A stretch of DNA of 64,000 nucleotides, from assembly GCA_903813345.2 (NCBI GenBank), contig CAIIXF020000006.1, positions 14,452,348-14,516,347 of the forward strand, read 5' to 3'. The position numbers and the translations under genes were made by a program. This document shows, piece by piece, positions 41,201 through 51,400 of this stretch. The notes below the pieces were generated by a model. That model saw only the letters and a list, made by a program, of their open reading frames with translations, ran no database searches and was not told the DNA's origin. Positions within the stretch are counted from its first letter, which is position 1; the number at the start of each line of letters is the position of its first letter. This DNA comes from Owenia fusiformis (Eukaryota > Annelida > Polychaeta > Sabellida > Oweniidae).

Positions 41201-44200
41201 AAAAACCTTTTGAGGGATTCATCTGAAATTTACAGGGATGTTTCTACATATCAACGTCAAGAACTGATTAGTTTTTGGGCATTCTGGTTAAATTTTAAGG
41301 TGGCCATTTTGGATTTTCTGTCCTAAAATCTTCACTTTCAAGACTTGTCTACAGATTTTCAGCCAAACCATTTGAGGGATTCATCTGAAATTTTCAGGGA
41401 TGTTTCTACATATCAACGTCAAGAACTGATTGGTTTTTGGGCATTCTGGGTAAATTTTAAGGTGGCCATTTTGGATTTTCCGTCCTAAAATCTTCACTTT
41501 CAAGACTTGTCTACAGGTTTTCAGCCAAACCGTTCAAATTTTTACATATGTTACACAGTGATAAGTTCTAGAGCTGATTAACTTTTCTGCGGCCATCTTG
41601 CTTTCTTGGTCAACAAGACCACAATGCTGTGTTTTAGGTACGATATTGTTCACGTCTGTGCCTTGTTTAATAGATCTCATAACTTAGAAGCATATCAGTT
41701 CAAAAGAAAAATACTAGAAGACCTAACATATTTTGCCATGCACTGCGCCTATTCATTTGGCAATTCAGTTGTAAATTTTCTCTTGAAAAATAAATCTTCA
41801 AAATTTGTTGAGTTTTCACAATACCGAAGATTTTATTTACCTAGTTTTTATGTCAACAGAAATATGCATTTTATTTTCAGATACATCAACAATTTACAAT
41901 CCTGGTTCAAGCAAAAGGTATCTTATTTCACAACATTTGATAAACTTGTATTTAAGTTCCATGTTTATTTCCCAGAATACACATTCTACTTAGATATTCA
42001 AAGTTATGCACAACTCATTGTCGTAGCTCAAAATGTTTAAATCATCACTGTTTTTGTGACATGAGATAATATGAAATAAGATTAATTCTATTTAAATAGT
42101 TATTGTCCAGAAGTTTTTATGCAGTTCCTAACCCAGAACAATGACCTATTCATTTATTTGATATAGCTGTCAAGAGAAGACTTCGATGCTAAGGCTAGAC
42201 GTATACTACCCCCAGAATGTACACATCTTCACAACCAGTTCCTATTAGCCATACTTACCAGGTGTCAAACATTCAGCACAACATTATGTGAGTTACCAGT
42301 TATATTATACAATATTATACGAGTTACCAGTTATATTAAACAACATTATGTGAGTTACCATCTATATTATATAATATTACACGAGTTACCAGTTATATTA
42401 AACAACATTATGTGAGTTACCAGTTATATTAAACAACATTATGTGAGTTACCAGTTATATTAAACAACATTATGTGAGTTACCAGTTATATTAAACAACA
42501 TTTTATGAGTTACCAGAGACATGGAAATCCATTTGGAAATTTTTTATCTGGAGAGAGAATGTATATTGGCTTGTTGAGCCTAATCTACATTTATGAACTA
42601 TGAGCCTAGTTGTATTTTCTGTATCTCCATTCCAGCTCCCAGAGATCTAAACCACCATAGTAGTAAATCACAGAGCAGTAAGAGACAGAGATTAAAGAAG
42701 AAACATTCCACCAGGTCTAACTTTCAACAACGTTTTGTTCCCCAAAACCCATTGAACCAAGCTCCACATATAGTGCCACGACAACCAGATGAGGAACCAA
42801 CTTTGAGTAAGTCTGTGAATAATGTAATTATGTTTTGCAACAGATTCCTTTTAGATAAAGTGGACAACAATATTTCCCATGTTATTTTCCCATAGGGAAA
42901 ACTCATGTGATCCATTGCTCTCAACTAATTTTGGTCACCCATAATGAATATTGTTAAAACCCCCAAAGGAATCACTTATTCCTTTAAAGGGGTTAACTGT
43001 GTGTCAAAACGCAACATATTGATTAAACAAAAACTAAAAAAGCAGGGATGGAAGGGATTGAAAATCAGAACAACATTTCAGAAAACACTTGTGGGTGGGT
43101 TGTTTGCATCTTCCCTGTCTCAAAGTCGAAATTATTTTATCATCTCTACGAGTCGTGTGAGTGCTTTTCCTGGAGGTAATGCATTGATCTAACATATGCA
43201 CCTATTTAAATCCTCAGAGAAAATCCAACATGTAACTGTCCGAAATCTGTTGCGATACTTTCCCTCTTCCTTAGTACTTTCCTATTTAAAAAGTACAGGG
43301 TGTTCAGGAAATAGAGATAATAATGTCATAACTTTATTTATTCATGGATTTCATTGAAAGTTTCAGAGATTGTATATATCTCGGCATATGTTTCATATTA
43401 AATCAAGAACTATAGACACTATTTGCAAACGATGTAAAGGAAACACCGCTTCAGTACACAATAATTGAAGATGTACAATGGACTTAAGGACACTTTTAGT
43501 GTTTAATGATAGCTTAATTTTCTTCCTTTCTTGTTGCAGATTATTGTACTAAAGACCACACATTACCAGATATTGCCATGATTCATGGTCGTATGATAGT
43601 TAGTGCCTGGGATTATGGTCTAGAAGATGTGGAAAATGATGCTGTTCATATGGTGCTATGTGCAGTAGAGGTAATGAAAACATCAGCTATCACTCTTATA
43701 GGGGCCAATAAACAATGAACATTTATCCGTACTATGATGATCTAAAATTATCTATCTGGTTGTCAGGTTCAAGGATGAAGAAAATATTGGAGCATCATTT
43801 TCCTTTTTTGTTCTCAGAATGTTTCCTGTTATCATTTTTATGTCACCAACTTTTTTGTGGATGGTGGTTGGTATTTGGTGGTTGGTGTACGGGTTCGATG
43901 TTCTACAATCAGATGATCCAAAATATATTTTCCAAATTTCTCATGCAATGATTTTGTCATCCTCCTAAGCAGGTGTCCAGAATCCGTACCTCCTTCTTCC
44001 CCCCTGCTGTAACCAATTTTTAAGCGCCCGATTTAACTGAATCACGTGATCTAATTATGCGCAATGACTTATACATGATTTCTGTCGCAGACAGTCAATC
44101 AGATTGCGAGTTCTTAATCAGGGAAATACGAACTGCTTATCGCATTGTAAAAAGAAAGAATATATTCTGGATTTTGAAGCCATGTGATCAGAGGATGTGA

Positions 44201-46083
44201 TTTTGTACAAACAGAATTGATGATTGTATAATATTTGCTAGGATAGCTGTAAATAAGCTGCACAAATTTTCACAAAATTATTCGTCATTTTGTTTCAGCA
44301 ACAATTAAAAAATGTAATCTCCTCTGTGATATCCCGACGTGCCGGTTTCAAGACACGAGAAGGAAGATTTAAATATTCTATGGGGTCTCAACCAACAGAC
44401 CCCTACCAACGGACATCACAACATTTACATGATTACACAACAGAAAGGTATGTCCTTTTTGCTTTTGTAAATCATGTACAGTGTATATCTATTTTAATAG
44501 CATCAGTGAATAAATCACTGACATGCAGCTTGAATTTGCTAATAACATGTGCATCACAATAAGTAATCATAGTTGTATCATGAACAGCAATGCTATTGTC
44601 ATTTGGTTGAATTTAACATGTAATATTAATATAGTCGATTATTTGAAGATGTGAAACCACTTTATTGAAACAGGTACATTCTTTCCAGTCAAGCCACAGA
44701 TATATGTGCCAAGGGGTCCCATGGACCAAGTATAAAACCATCTCCTGCTACAGCTGACATGGATGCTGCTTTTCAACTTGCTTGCTCTGGTGCAAAGGGG
44801 CCTCTGAGAACACCAATCACATTGTTTGATTTATTTGATGCCTTAAAAGTAAGGATGGATAAAGTATTCTCCTTGATAGAAAAATGAAGCAAAAATAATA
44901 TCCATTATTCTGTCTACTTAGTCCAGTCAGAACGAGGGTTTGAGTGGGGGTTTGCGAGGGAATTAGATATAACTGTTCAGTATAAATTTGTGATACTATG
45001 TGACTCGAGTTAATTTATTTCACTACTATTAAAGGAGGAGGGAAGTTAGCGCAACAGATTTTGGGCAGTCATATGTTTGATTTTGGCCATTTCCTGGGGA
45101 TTTAAACAGGTGCATATGTTAGGCGAATGCATTTCCTCCAGGAAAATCATTTCTAGAGATGATAAAATAATTTCGATTTTGAGACAGGGTAGATGCAAAC
45201 AACCCACCCACATGTTTTTTCTGAAATGTTTTCCTGATTTTCAACCCCTTCCATCCTTGCTTTTTTAATTTTTCTTGCATCAATATGTTGCATTTTGACA
45301 CACAGTTAATTCCTTAAAAGGAATAAATGATTCCTTTTAGATAAAGTGAAAAACAATATTTCCCATGTTATTTTCCCATAGGAAAAATCATTGCTTTCAG
45401 CTAAGTTTGGTCACCCATAATGGGTATCTTTAAAACCCCTGAAGGAATCACTTATTCCTTTAACAGTTTAAAGTGGTTAATTATGTGTCAAAATGCAACA
45501 TATTGATGCAAGAAAAATTAGAAAAGCAGGGATGGAAGGGGTCAAAAATTAGGAAAACATTTCAGAAAAAACATGTGGGTGGGTTGTTTGCATCTACCCT
45601 GATTTTCGTGGAGGTAATGCATTGGCCTAACATATGCAATTGTTTAAATCCTCAGAAAATGGCCAAAATCCAATATATGACTGTCCAAAATCTGTTGCGC
45701 TAACTTCCCTCCTCCTTTTGCAATTTGTTAAAACCTTGGAATAATGTACCAAAAATATTTGAAATGTTCTCCATTATGGTCATTAGAGATTAAAAACATG
45801 AAATACTGTAGAATGAAAAAAGATCATGGTTAGATGTCGTTAAGTACATTTTAATACACCATAATGTTCATTGGCACTCTTGCTACTTAAGCTTGAAACT
45901 TAAGCTTGTTTATGTTTCCAGGCCTCTAAAAGTACAATAGCGTCACATTCAGTGTATTCCATCAACATGGAACGTATAGTAAACAGACTTTGGCATCCAT
46001 CTAACGAAGAACTAGAACAAGACGTCATATTTAGAGAACAGTTAGCTTTAAAACAGTCTTCACAAAGTGGAACAAGGCTTTGA
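38238..46083 (+). CDS. TADA1: TADA1, SAGA/STAGA complex adaptor
   Basis: Eight exons (38238-38308, 41881-41917, 42167-42287, 42636-42806, 43540-43670, 44299-44447, 44674-44848, 45922-46083) join in frame to 338 residues; human TADA1 has 335. Matching family features in order: N-terminal AKKKLLEVL, the 12-residue micro-exon YINNLQSWFKQK, LSREDFDAKARRIL with HNQFLLAILTRCQ, QQRFVPQNPL, HGRMIVSAWDYGLEDV, LKNVISSVISRRAGFKTREG with FKYSMGS, AFQLACSG, TLFDLFDAL, and VYSINMERIVNRLWHPSNEEL. The protein is the Hfi1/Ada1-type histone-fold subunit that holds together the SAGA co-activator core. Intron 1 (3.6 kb) and intron 3 carry tandem repeats, and introns 4 and 7 carry MITE copies. Confidence 0.95.
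39169..39507 (+). repeat. Near-perfect 165-bp tandem duplication
   Basis: 39169-39333 and 39343-39507 are essentially identical copies with a 174-bp period, including a nested double GTAGGTGCGTGTAG. Lack of divergence implies a recent duplication. It lies in TADA1 intron 1. Confidence 0.9.
39660..39900 (+). repeat. Diverged single copy of the GGTACCAT/AACCGTTT repeat family
   Basis: The string running from GGTACCATATTGTGACCAG through CTTGTCTAAAGGTTTCGGCC to ATGGATTCATCTGAAATTTT parallels the unit of the array at 40830-41560. It is an older or different member of the same family in the same intron. Confidence 0.6.
40805..41640 (+). repeat. Tandem array, about 162-bp unit, in TADA1 intron 1
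   Basis: CTTGTCTACAGGTTTTCAGC-type blocks begin near 40878, 41038, 41179, 41341 and 41503. The units share TTTGAGGGATTCATCTGAAA and CTACATATCAACGTCAAGAA, and most share AAGGTGGCCATTTTGGATTT. One unit is 21 bp shorter. GGTACGATATTGT occurs at both margins (40820 and 41638), suggesting the array expanded inside one transposable-element copy. Confidence 0.9.
42288..42519 (+). repeat. 31-bp minisatellite that repeats the TADA1 exon-3 donor
   Basis: Eight units with an exact 31-bp period start at the exon-3 splice junction. GAGTTACC recurs at 42290, 42321, 42352, 42383, 42414, 42445, 42476 and 42507. The unit ends AACATTAT and starts GTGAGTTACC, the same wording as the real exon end and donor. 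Five units keep an intact GTGAGT; units 2, 4 and 8 have lost the GT. Confidence 0.92.
42840..43276 (+). mobile_element. Partial copy of the AAAGGAGG-ended MITE, TADA1 intron 4
   Basis: The central GATTCCTTTTAGATAAAGTG motif, the GGTCACCCATAATG core and the right arm up to TCTGTTGCGATACTTTCC match the intact element at 45031-45718. The outer left arm is missing. Confidence 0.8.
45031..45718. mobile_element. Intact long-TIR MITE in TADA1 intron 7
   Basis: The outermost AAAGGAGGAGGGAAGTTAGC at the left is matched exactly in reverse complement at the right. The arms remain complementary, with small differences, for about 300 bp each, so almost the whole element folds back on itself. It has no coding frame of its own. 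A target duplication could not be assigned. Two decayed relatives lie at 13713 and 42840. Confidence 0.85.
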
Positions 46084-47170
46084 TATTGTACTATTTTTAC
46101 ATCAGTAATTTTGTCACCATCAGATGTGGTGACATATTCTTATAATCTCCACTTTTTGGATGGTTTTGGGCGGATGGCATTTCGTGGACATAGAGTCCTA
46201 ACAAAAGCAGGTGGTGACATTTTGCATGTGAATGCCTTGTTCTTCATTTAGGTTGAACTGTCCCAAATGTAATTATTTTGCCCTATTTGAAGGACTGGGG
46301 CATGTTTGTTAATCCGTGTACAAAATACAGTGTACAGAAATCCCTGCTTAAAGTACAGAGTGGTGGCGCAAAATATGATGTGTATAGTGTGTCCTTAAAG
46401 TGACAGGAGTGGTACTGGCACTTTGATAATTTTGCACCAGTTATGTTCTATATAGTGACTAGAAGTGCAAAGTTTACAAATATCAATACAAATATAAATA
46501 CACATGCAGTAAATAAGGGTAATGTACTGGTAGGTTTTGAATATGGGGTTTATCCAGAGGGATATATGCGTATCTACCTGAAGCATCATTTTTACTAAAA
46601 AAATATTCAAAATGTTTTAAAAAAATATTTCAAATTTTTTTCAAAATTCTTTTCAAATTTTTTTCAAAGCAGGAAGATATGCCCTGGAGTGGGAGATATG
46701 GAGGTTCTGGATATTGAACCTCAAAATCAGGATATGGGATATATCTTACCAACTTATCTCCCTAAAACTCCACTTGGCATAGTATAATGCTGCATATCCC
46801 CTTTGTTTTAGGTTCTAAGATATCATCTGAAACATGCAAGAGATGCAATCAACTATCCAGCTTGCTAATTTGTCTATTCAACAGCCAGCTTTTTAGGCTG
46901 CTGTATCCATAGATTATGAGTTACGTTTTGGCGTATTGGACCATACATCCTTCTCTCCTGATAATTTTTCATATATCACTACAATTTTGATAGCTGAATT
47001 CAAAACTTATATCTGCAGTGACATGTCTGTGTGGACAAGAGCGAACCTTCTATGACTTGTCAACTGATATTAATAAATGCAATTTATGAATATTTTTTAA
47101 CTGCATTTCTAGTCACAATAAAATAAAGTACATTCTGTGAAAATTTGAAATGTGATCAGTGAGAAAATTT
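46084..47170. other. TADA1 3' UTR and flank
   Basis: Non-coding. AATAAA at 47117-47122 is a candidate polyadenylation signal close to the LINE tail. 46102-46245 carries a copy of the GTCACC hairpin family (opposite orientation at 61112-61245). Confidence 0.5.
46102..46245 (+). repeat. Dispersed GTCACCACC-type repeat, copy 1
   Basis: The block from TTTTGTCACCATCAGATGTG to GGTGGTGACATTTTGCATG, ending AATGCCTTGTTCTT, is mirrored in opposite orientation at 61112-61245. Fragments occur near 29460, 43850 and 55110. Confidence 0.65.
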
Positions 47171-47377
47171 ATTTTTTTTTTTTTTTTTTTTATTCTTCTT
47201 TATTCAATTTTAGTACATACAAATTACACATGTAATGACTGCCGAAGTTGAAAAACATTGGTGGCAGTTTTTATTTAACAAACATAGTAAAATTATAAAA
47301 AACAAAAAAAACTAAAGGGTGGTGTCAGGTTTTCTGTCTGGGGTGTTTAGGCAATAAGCAGAAAACAAATTAAATAG

Positions 47378-50300
47378 TTATTTACAGCTGAATACAAAAT
47401 TGGCAGTAATCTGCAGCACAGCTTGGTTTTCTTCAATATTTAGTTCGTCATTTCCATTTAGTAGAAATTCAATTTTGTTTCGAACATTTGAATCTAGAAA
47501 AATTTCAATTGCATTTAGCTCTGAAAGTTTTGCAAGTAGAGTTAGTCTTTCATTGATATGTAGGTTGCAGTGAAGGAAAAAGTGTTCAGTAGTTTGTGGT
47601 TTTCCACATTGACAGAGGTCATCCAAAATTCCAGGAAAGTTATGAGCATATTTATGTGATTTTAAAAGAAATCCTACTCTAAGCCTGTTCAAATTAATTT
47701 CATAAAATCTATCAATATCAATATTTTGACAGTTTGTAAATATCTTTGGTTGGGTTGAGAAGTTTCTTTTGACATGATTTTTAAAGGTGGATATTGTTGG
47801 TTGACATCTCAATTCAAGTGGGAGTGAATTCCAAATATTTATGCATGAAAAGATACAGGAATTTCTAAATTTAGCTGATATATTAGTAGGTAAGTGAAAA
47901 TCAACTGGATTTCTAAGTTGCATATGTAATCTGGTTGGTCTATATTGTTGAAAAATTTCTGATATATAAGATGGCATTTGACCTAAAGATAATTTGTACA
48001 TAAACGTTGCTATGTGTGATTTACGTCGGTCAACAAGTTTGTCCCAATTTAGTAATTTCAATACCGAATTTGTATTTGAGCCATGTAAACACCCTGATAC
48101 AATGCATGCAATTCTGTACTGGAGTCTCTCAAGTCGGTCAAGAGTTAATTTGTTACCAGTATGATAAATAATGTCATGAAAGTCAAAATGTGGCCGTATA
48201 AATGATTCCGCTATCCTAGAAAGATGTTTACTTTTAAGTTTATGGCTCAATGCACGAAGTGGATTTGTCATTTTTTGAACTTTATTCAATAAGTTTTCAA
48301 TGTGCACGTCAAAATTTAGAATGTCATCCAGGTGCATACCTAGATGTTTGTGACTATTTACTTTTGGCAGAGTTTCACCATTAAGTGTCAAATCAGGGAT
48401 ATTATTTAAAGTACTTCTTGGTCGTCTGAAAATGAGATCAGCACTCTTTGCTGCTTTAAATGCCATTTTCCAAGTATTTGACCATTCAGAAAGTTTGTTC
48501 AAATCATCTTGTAAAAGGTCAATGGAGTTAGGATCATTTTTGGAGTATGGATGATAAAGTGATGTATCATCAGCATAGAGAAAGCAAAGGGAATTTAAAT
48601 CATCTGGCAAGTCGTTTATATAGATTAAAAATAATAACGGTCCAAGAATTGAGCCCTGAGGGACACCTGCATTTATTTGACCAGGAAGTGAGAAATTTGA
48701 TTGTATTCCATTTATTGTGACTTTAATTTTTCGATTTGATAGGTACATGGTTATAAGGTTAAGTAGTGACTGTGAAAGTCCATATCGTGATAATTTATGC
48801 AAAAGTAAATAATGGGGGACGGAATCAAACGCCGCGGTAAGGTCGAGGAAAATTGTACGAACATTATTTTCATTTTCAAGTTCATTGTTTATCTTATGGA
48901 TGATGGAAATCAGTTGGCCTGTAGTACTATGACCTTTTAAGAACCCAGACTGCAATTTATAAAGTAAGTTTTTAGACAAGAGAAAATTACTTAAATTGTT
49001 ATATATAACTCTTTCGTAAACTTTTGATATACAGTTGAGCAGTGTTATCGGTCTATAATTAGAGCAGTCTGATCTTTTCCCTTTTTTGTAAATCACCGAT
49101 ACATTTCCCTCCTTCCAAGAAGATGGGAAGAAGTCATTTTGTAAAAATTTATTGAAGAGCCTAGATAGTGGTATCTTTAGAGAGTTTGCATTGATTTTGA
49201 GCATTTCATTACTAATATTGTCAAGTCCAGGAGCTTTATTGTTTTCTAACGAATGTAAAATTTGAACGATTTCTTCACTGTTAGTTGTAAATTGATGTAA
49301 AAGTTGGTCAGTTCTATGATCAAATGGTGGAAGTTGGTCACTTTGCTCTATACTGCTTTTTCCAATGAAATATTCCAAGAAAAGATTTGCTTTTTGAAGA
49401 CTTGTGACAGCTGATCTATTTAAATTATAATTATATAAAACAGGGATGAGATTACTGAATTTTTTACCCAAAAGATCCTTGATCATTGGCCAATATTCTT
49501 TCGAATTAGCAGATTTTTCTTGAGTTTTTTCACAATATTCATTTTCATAATTTGTCTTTTTATTATTCATATGGTCAATAACTAATTTGGATTGTTCTTT
49601 AAATTGATTAAAGTGGTCTAAACTTTGAGACTTTTTGAATTTTCTATAGAGACGGTCCCGTTTGTTAATTTCAGTTTTGATTGTATGGTCAAACCAAGGT
49701 TGATCATTTGGTCGAATTGTTACCTCTTTATGCGGTATAAACCTGTTGAATATGGATATTAATTTGTCAATGAAGTTTTGAAGAAGCAAATCGAGATCAT
49801 TTTGATCAAATAACAAATCATCCAGATTTAAATCGTTTATTTCACGCGTCATTGAGACTTTATCAGCATCTTCATAAAACCAAATGGTTTTCTTGTATGA
49901 TTGATCACGCGGAATTTTGACATTAAGTATTGTTTTGAGAGTAAAGTGGTCGGTGTTTCCTATGGGTGAACATACTTCAAAGTCAGTTACAACCCCAGGG
50001 GAATTTGTAATTAAAAGGTCTATACAGGATCTATGTAAGGAAGTAGCCCCTGTTGTCTGGTTTGTTGATGAAGCAACCCTTGTAGCACAGTCAATCAGCT
50101 GACTGAGACCGTAATCACACAAAATTTCGTTTAATTCAAGACCTGCTTGATTTTGAATATCATCATTAAACCATTGTCTATTTCGAGCATTAAAATCTCC
50201 ATTTATAATTAAGTCAACTTCATTTTTCTTAAAGTTTAAAGCTTTTGAAATATTTTGATCGAGATTTTTAAAATAGGTTTTTCGTTCCGCATCTGTTTGA

Positions 50301-51118
50301 GACGGAGACCTGTAAAAAGTACCATAAAGTATCAATTTATGATTTGATTTGAGCAAAATCCAGTAATTATTTAAACTATCAGCATTTAAAGCATTCACAG
50401 CTTCTGTATCATACTGTATGGATTTGTGTATATAGATCATTAGTCCACGGCCATTTTTAGTGTAGAAGGCAATTTCAAAATCTGGTATAATGTACACATT
50501 TTTAATATCATTATCTGTTAATGTGCCTACTTCACAAAGTGCAACAACCTTTGCATTCTCCCGAATAACTCGTTGTTTCAATGCCTGAAATCTATACCCT
50601 TCATGGGCCTTAATACTATTTATGTTAGAGAACAGTATATTTAACTTTTCAGTAGTATGGGGCCCAGGATGTAATTCTACATCACCACAGCATATTAAAT
50701 CAAGATTATAATCATATACATATTTGGCACTGAGTTGGAGTATGGTTGGATGTTTCAGTTTGCATGGAAAAATGGCTTGGTGTTCCAAATCCACAAAGTC
50801 ATACTTTGATACAATATAAAAATGTGATATATTCATAGTTAAAACCTTCAATACCACTCCTAAAAGACATGTCAAATTCAGAAGTTTAACATTTGCGGTT
50901 AAAAATTGCACGAAGGTGATTCCAAGTTGGAATATTAAAACGATTCCTTGTAAAAGCGACAAGATAAAATGCACAGGAAGTAATTTAATTTCCAAAGTCA
51001 TGCTAAAAATCATCAAATTGTACCATTCTAATTTTGGTACATGTTGCACATGTATATGAAAGCACTTTGCATGAAATAATCCTACACTGCACCTGTATGA
51101 ACTCAAGTCTACTGGCAT
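47378..51118 (-). CDS. LINE polyprotein: endonuclease and reverse transcriptase
   Basis: Uninterrupted 1,246 codons. Residues 1-140 are hydrophobic and unrecognised. Residues 145-153 read GDVELHPGP, close to the 2A translational-recoding motif DxExNPGP but with His for Asn. The APE endonuclease follows (LFSNINSIK, VVALCEVG with the catalytic Glu, IINGDFNARN, NTDHFTL). The reverse transcriptase carries NYRPITLLNCISKVYERVI, FLDLTAAFDSVPH, AGVPQGSILGPLLFLIYIND and the catalytic YADD, and near the end is a Cys/His cluster (CQCGKPQTTEHFFLHC). The enzyme nicks target DNA and copies its RNA there. The ATG follows directly on an in-frame TAA that ends an 83-codon frame (51119-51370). Confidence 0.93.
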   Translation of the reverse strand: MPVDLSSYRCSVGLFHAKCFHIHVQHVPKLEWYNLMIFSMTLEIKLLPVHFILSLLQGIVLIFQLGITFVQFLTANVKLLNLTCLLGVVLKVLTMNISHFYIVSKYDFVDLEHQAIFPCKLKHPTILQLSAKYVYDYNLDLICCGDVELHPGPHTTEKLNILFSNINSIKAHEGYRFQALKQRVIRENAKVVALCEVGTLTDNDIKNVYIIPDFEIAFYTKNGRGLMIYIHKSIQYDTEAVNALNADSLNNYWILLKSNHKLILYGTFYRSPSQTDAERKTYFKNLDQNISKALNFKKNEVDLIINGDFNARNRQWFNDDIQNQAGLELNEILCDYGLSQLIDCATRVASSTNQTTGATSLHRSCIDLLITNSPGVVTDFEVCSPIGNTDHFTLKTILNVKIPRDQSYKKTIWFYEDADKVSMTREINDLNLDDLLFDQNDLDLLLQNFIDKLISIFNRFIPHKEVTIRPNDQPWFDHTIKTEINKRDRLYRKFKKSQSLDHFNQFKEQSKLVIDHMNNKKTNYENEYCEKTQEKSANSKEYWPMIKDLLGKKFSNLIPVLYNYNLNRSAVTSLQKANLFLEYFIGKSSIEQSDQLPPFDHRTDQLLHQFTTNSEEIVQILHSLENNKAPGLDNISNEMLKINANSLKIPLSRLFNKFLQNDFFPSSWKEGNVSVIYKKGKRSDCSNYRPITLLNCISKVYERVIYNNLSNFLLSKNLLYKLQSGFLKGHSTTGQLISIIHKINNELENENNVRTIFLDLTAAFDSVPHYLLLHKLSRYGLSQSLLNLITMYLSNRKIKVTINGIQSNFSLPGQINAGVPQGSILGPLLFLIYINDLPDDLNSLCFLYADDTSLYHPYSKNDPNSIDLLQDDLNKLSEWSNTWKMAFKAAKSADLIFRRPRSTLNNIPDLTLNGETLPKVNSHKHLGMHLDDILNFDVHIENLLNKVQKMTNPLRALSHKLKSKHLSRIAESFIRPHFDFHDIIYHTGNKLTLDRLERLQYRIACIVSGCLHGSNTNSVLKLLNWDKLVDRRKSHIATFMYKLSLGQMPSYISEIFQQYRPTRLHMQLRNPVDFHLPTNISAKFRNSCIFSCINIWNSLPLELRCQPTISTFKNHVKRNFSTQPKIFTNCQNIDIDRFYEINLNRLRVGFLLKSHKYAHNFPGILDDLCQCGKPQTTEHFFLHCNLHINERLTLLAKLSELNAIEIFLDSNVRNKIEFLLNGNDELNIEENQAVLQITANFVFSCK

Positions 51119-51370
51119 TTAGCCAATTCCTGTACTTGCAAAACTGACAGAGTAATACATATATTGAGCTATTTCTACTGCTTCTGTGCTAAAAGTTACC
51201 TGTTTCACCCCAACATAGACCTTCAAACATTGTTTTGGCAACTTGCCATTCATCAAAACTAAACATAATTTTGGCAACTTGCCAATCACCAAAATAAAAT
51301 AAAACATTATATATTTACATTTGCTTCCTGGAAGAGAGAAAGAAAGCCAAGTGCTGGAGTACAATTTCAT
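51119..51370 (-). CDS. Short frame upstream of the LINE ORF, same phase
   Basis: 83 codons in the same frame as the LINE polyprotein, separated from its ATG by one TAA. The sequence contains repeated GKLPK words and no domain I recognise. It may be the N-terminal part of a longer ancestral ORF, a minor ORF1, or chance. Confidence 0.25.
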   Translation of the reverse strand: MKLYSSTWLSFSLPGSKCKYIMFYFILVIGKLPKLCLVLMNGKLPKQCLKVYVGVKQVTFSTEAVEIAQYMYYSVSFASTGIG

Positions 51371-51400
51371 TTACAATTTATATATATTTAATTCATAAAA

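Larger units (their letters stand above)
47171..51400 (-). mobile_element. APE-type non-LTR retrotransposon (LINE)
   Basis: A run of about 20 T on the plus strand at 47172-47191 is the A-rich 3' tail of a minus-strand element. A short 3' UTR and one intact ORF with endonuclease and reverse transcriptase domains follow. The 5' limit is uncertain and is set near 51,400. Target duplications were not identified. The combination of a 2A-like motif before an APE endonuclease points to the CR1/L2/Rex1-type clades, as an inference. The intact ORF argues for recent mobility. Confidence 0.85.

Noticed and set aside
41606-42040. 144-codon open frame on the plus strand
   Set aside because: It only covers TADA1 exon 2 (41881-41917) plus intron on both sides; the splice sites and the match of the 12 residues to TADA1 show it is not a separate gene.
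43297-43700. Possible second mariner-type element starting TACAGGGTG
   Set aside because: No matching right end was found before TADA1 exon 5, and the segment includes that exon (43540-43670).
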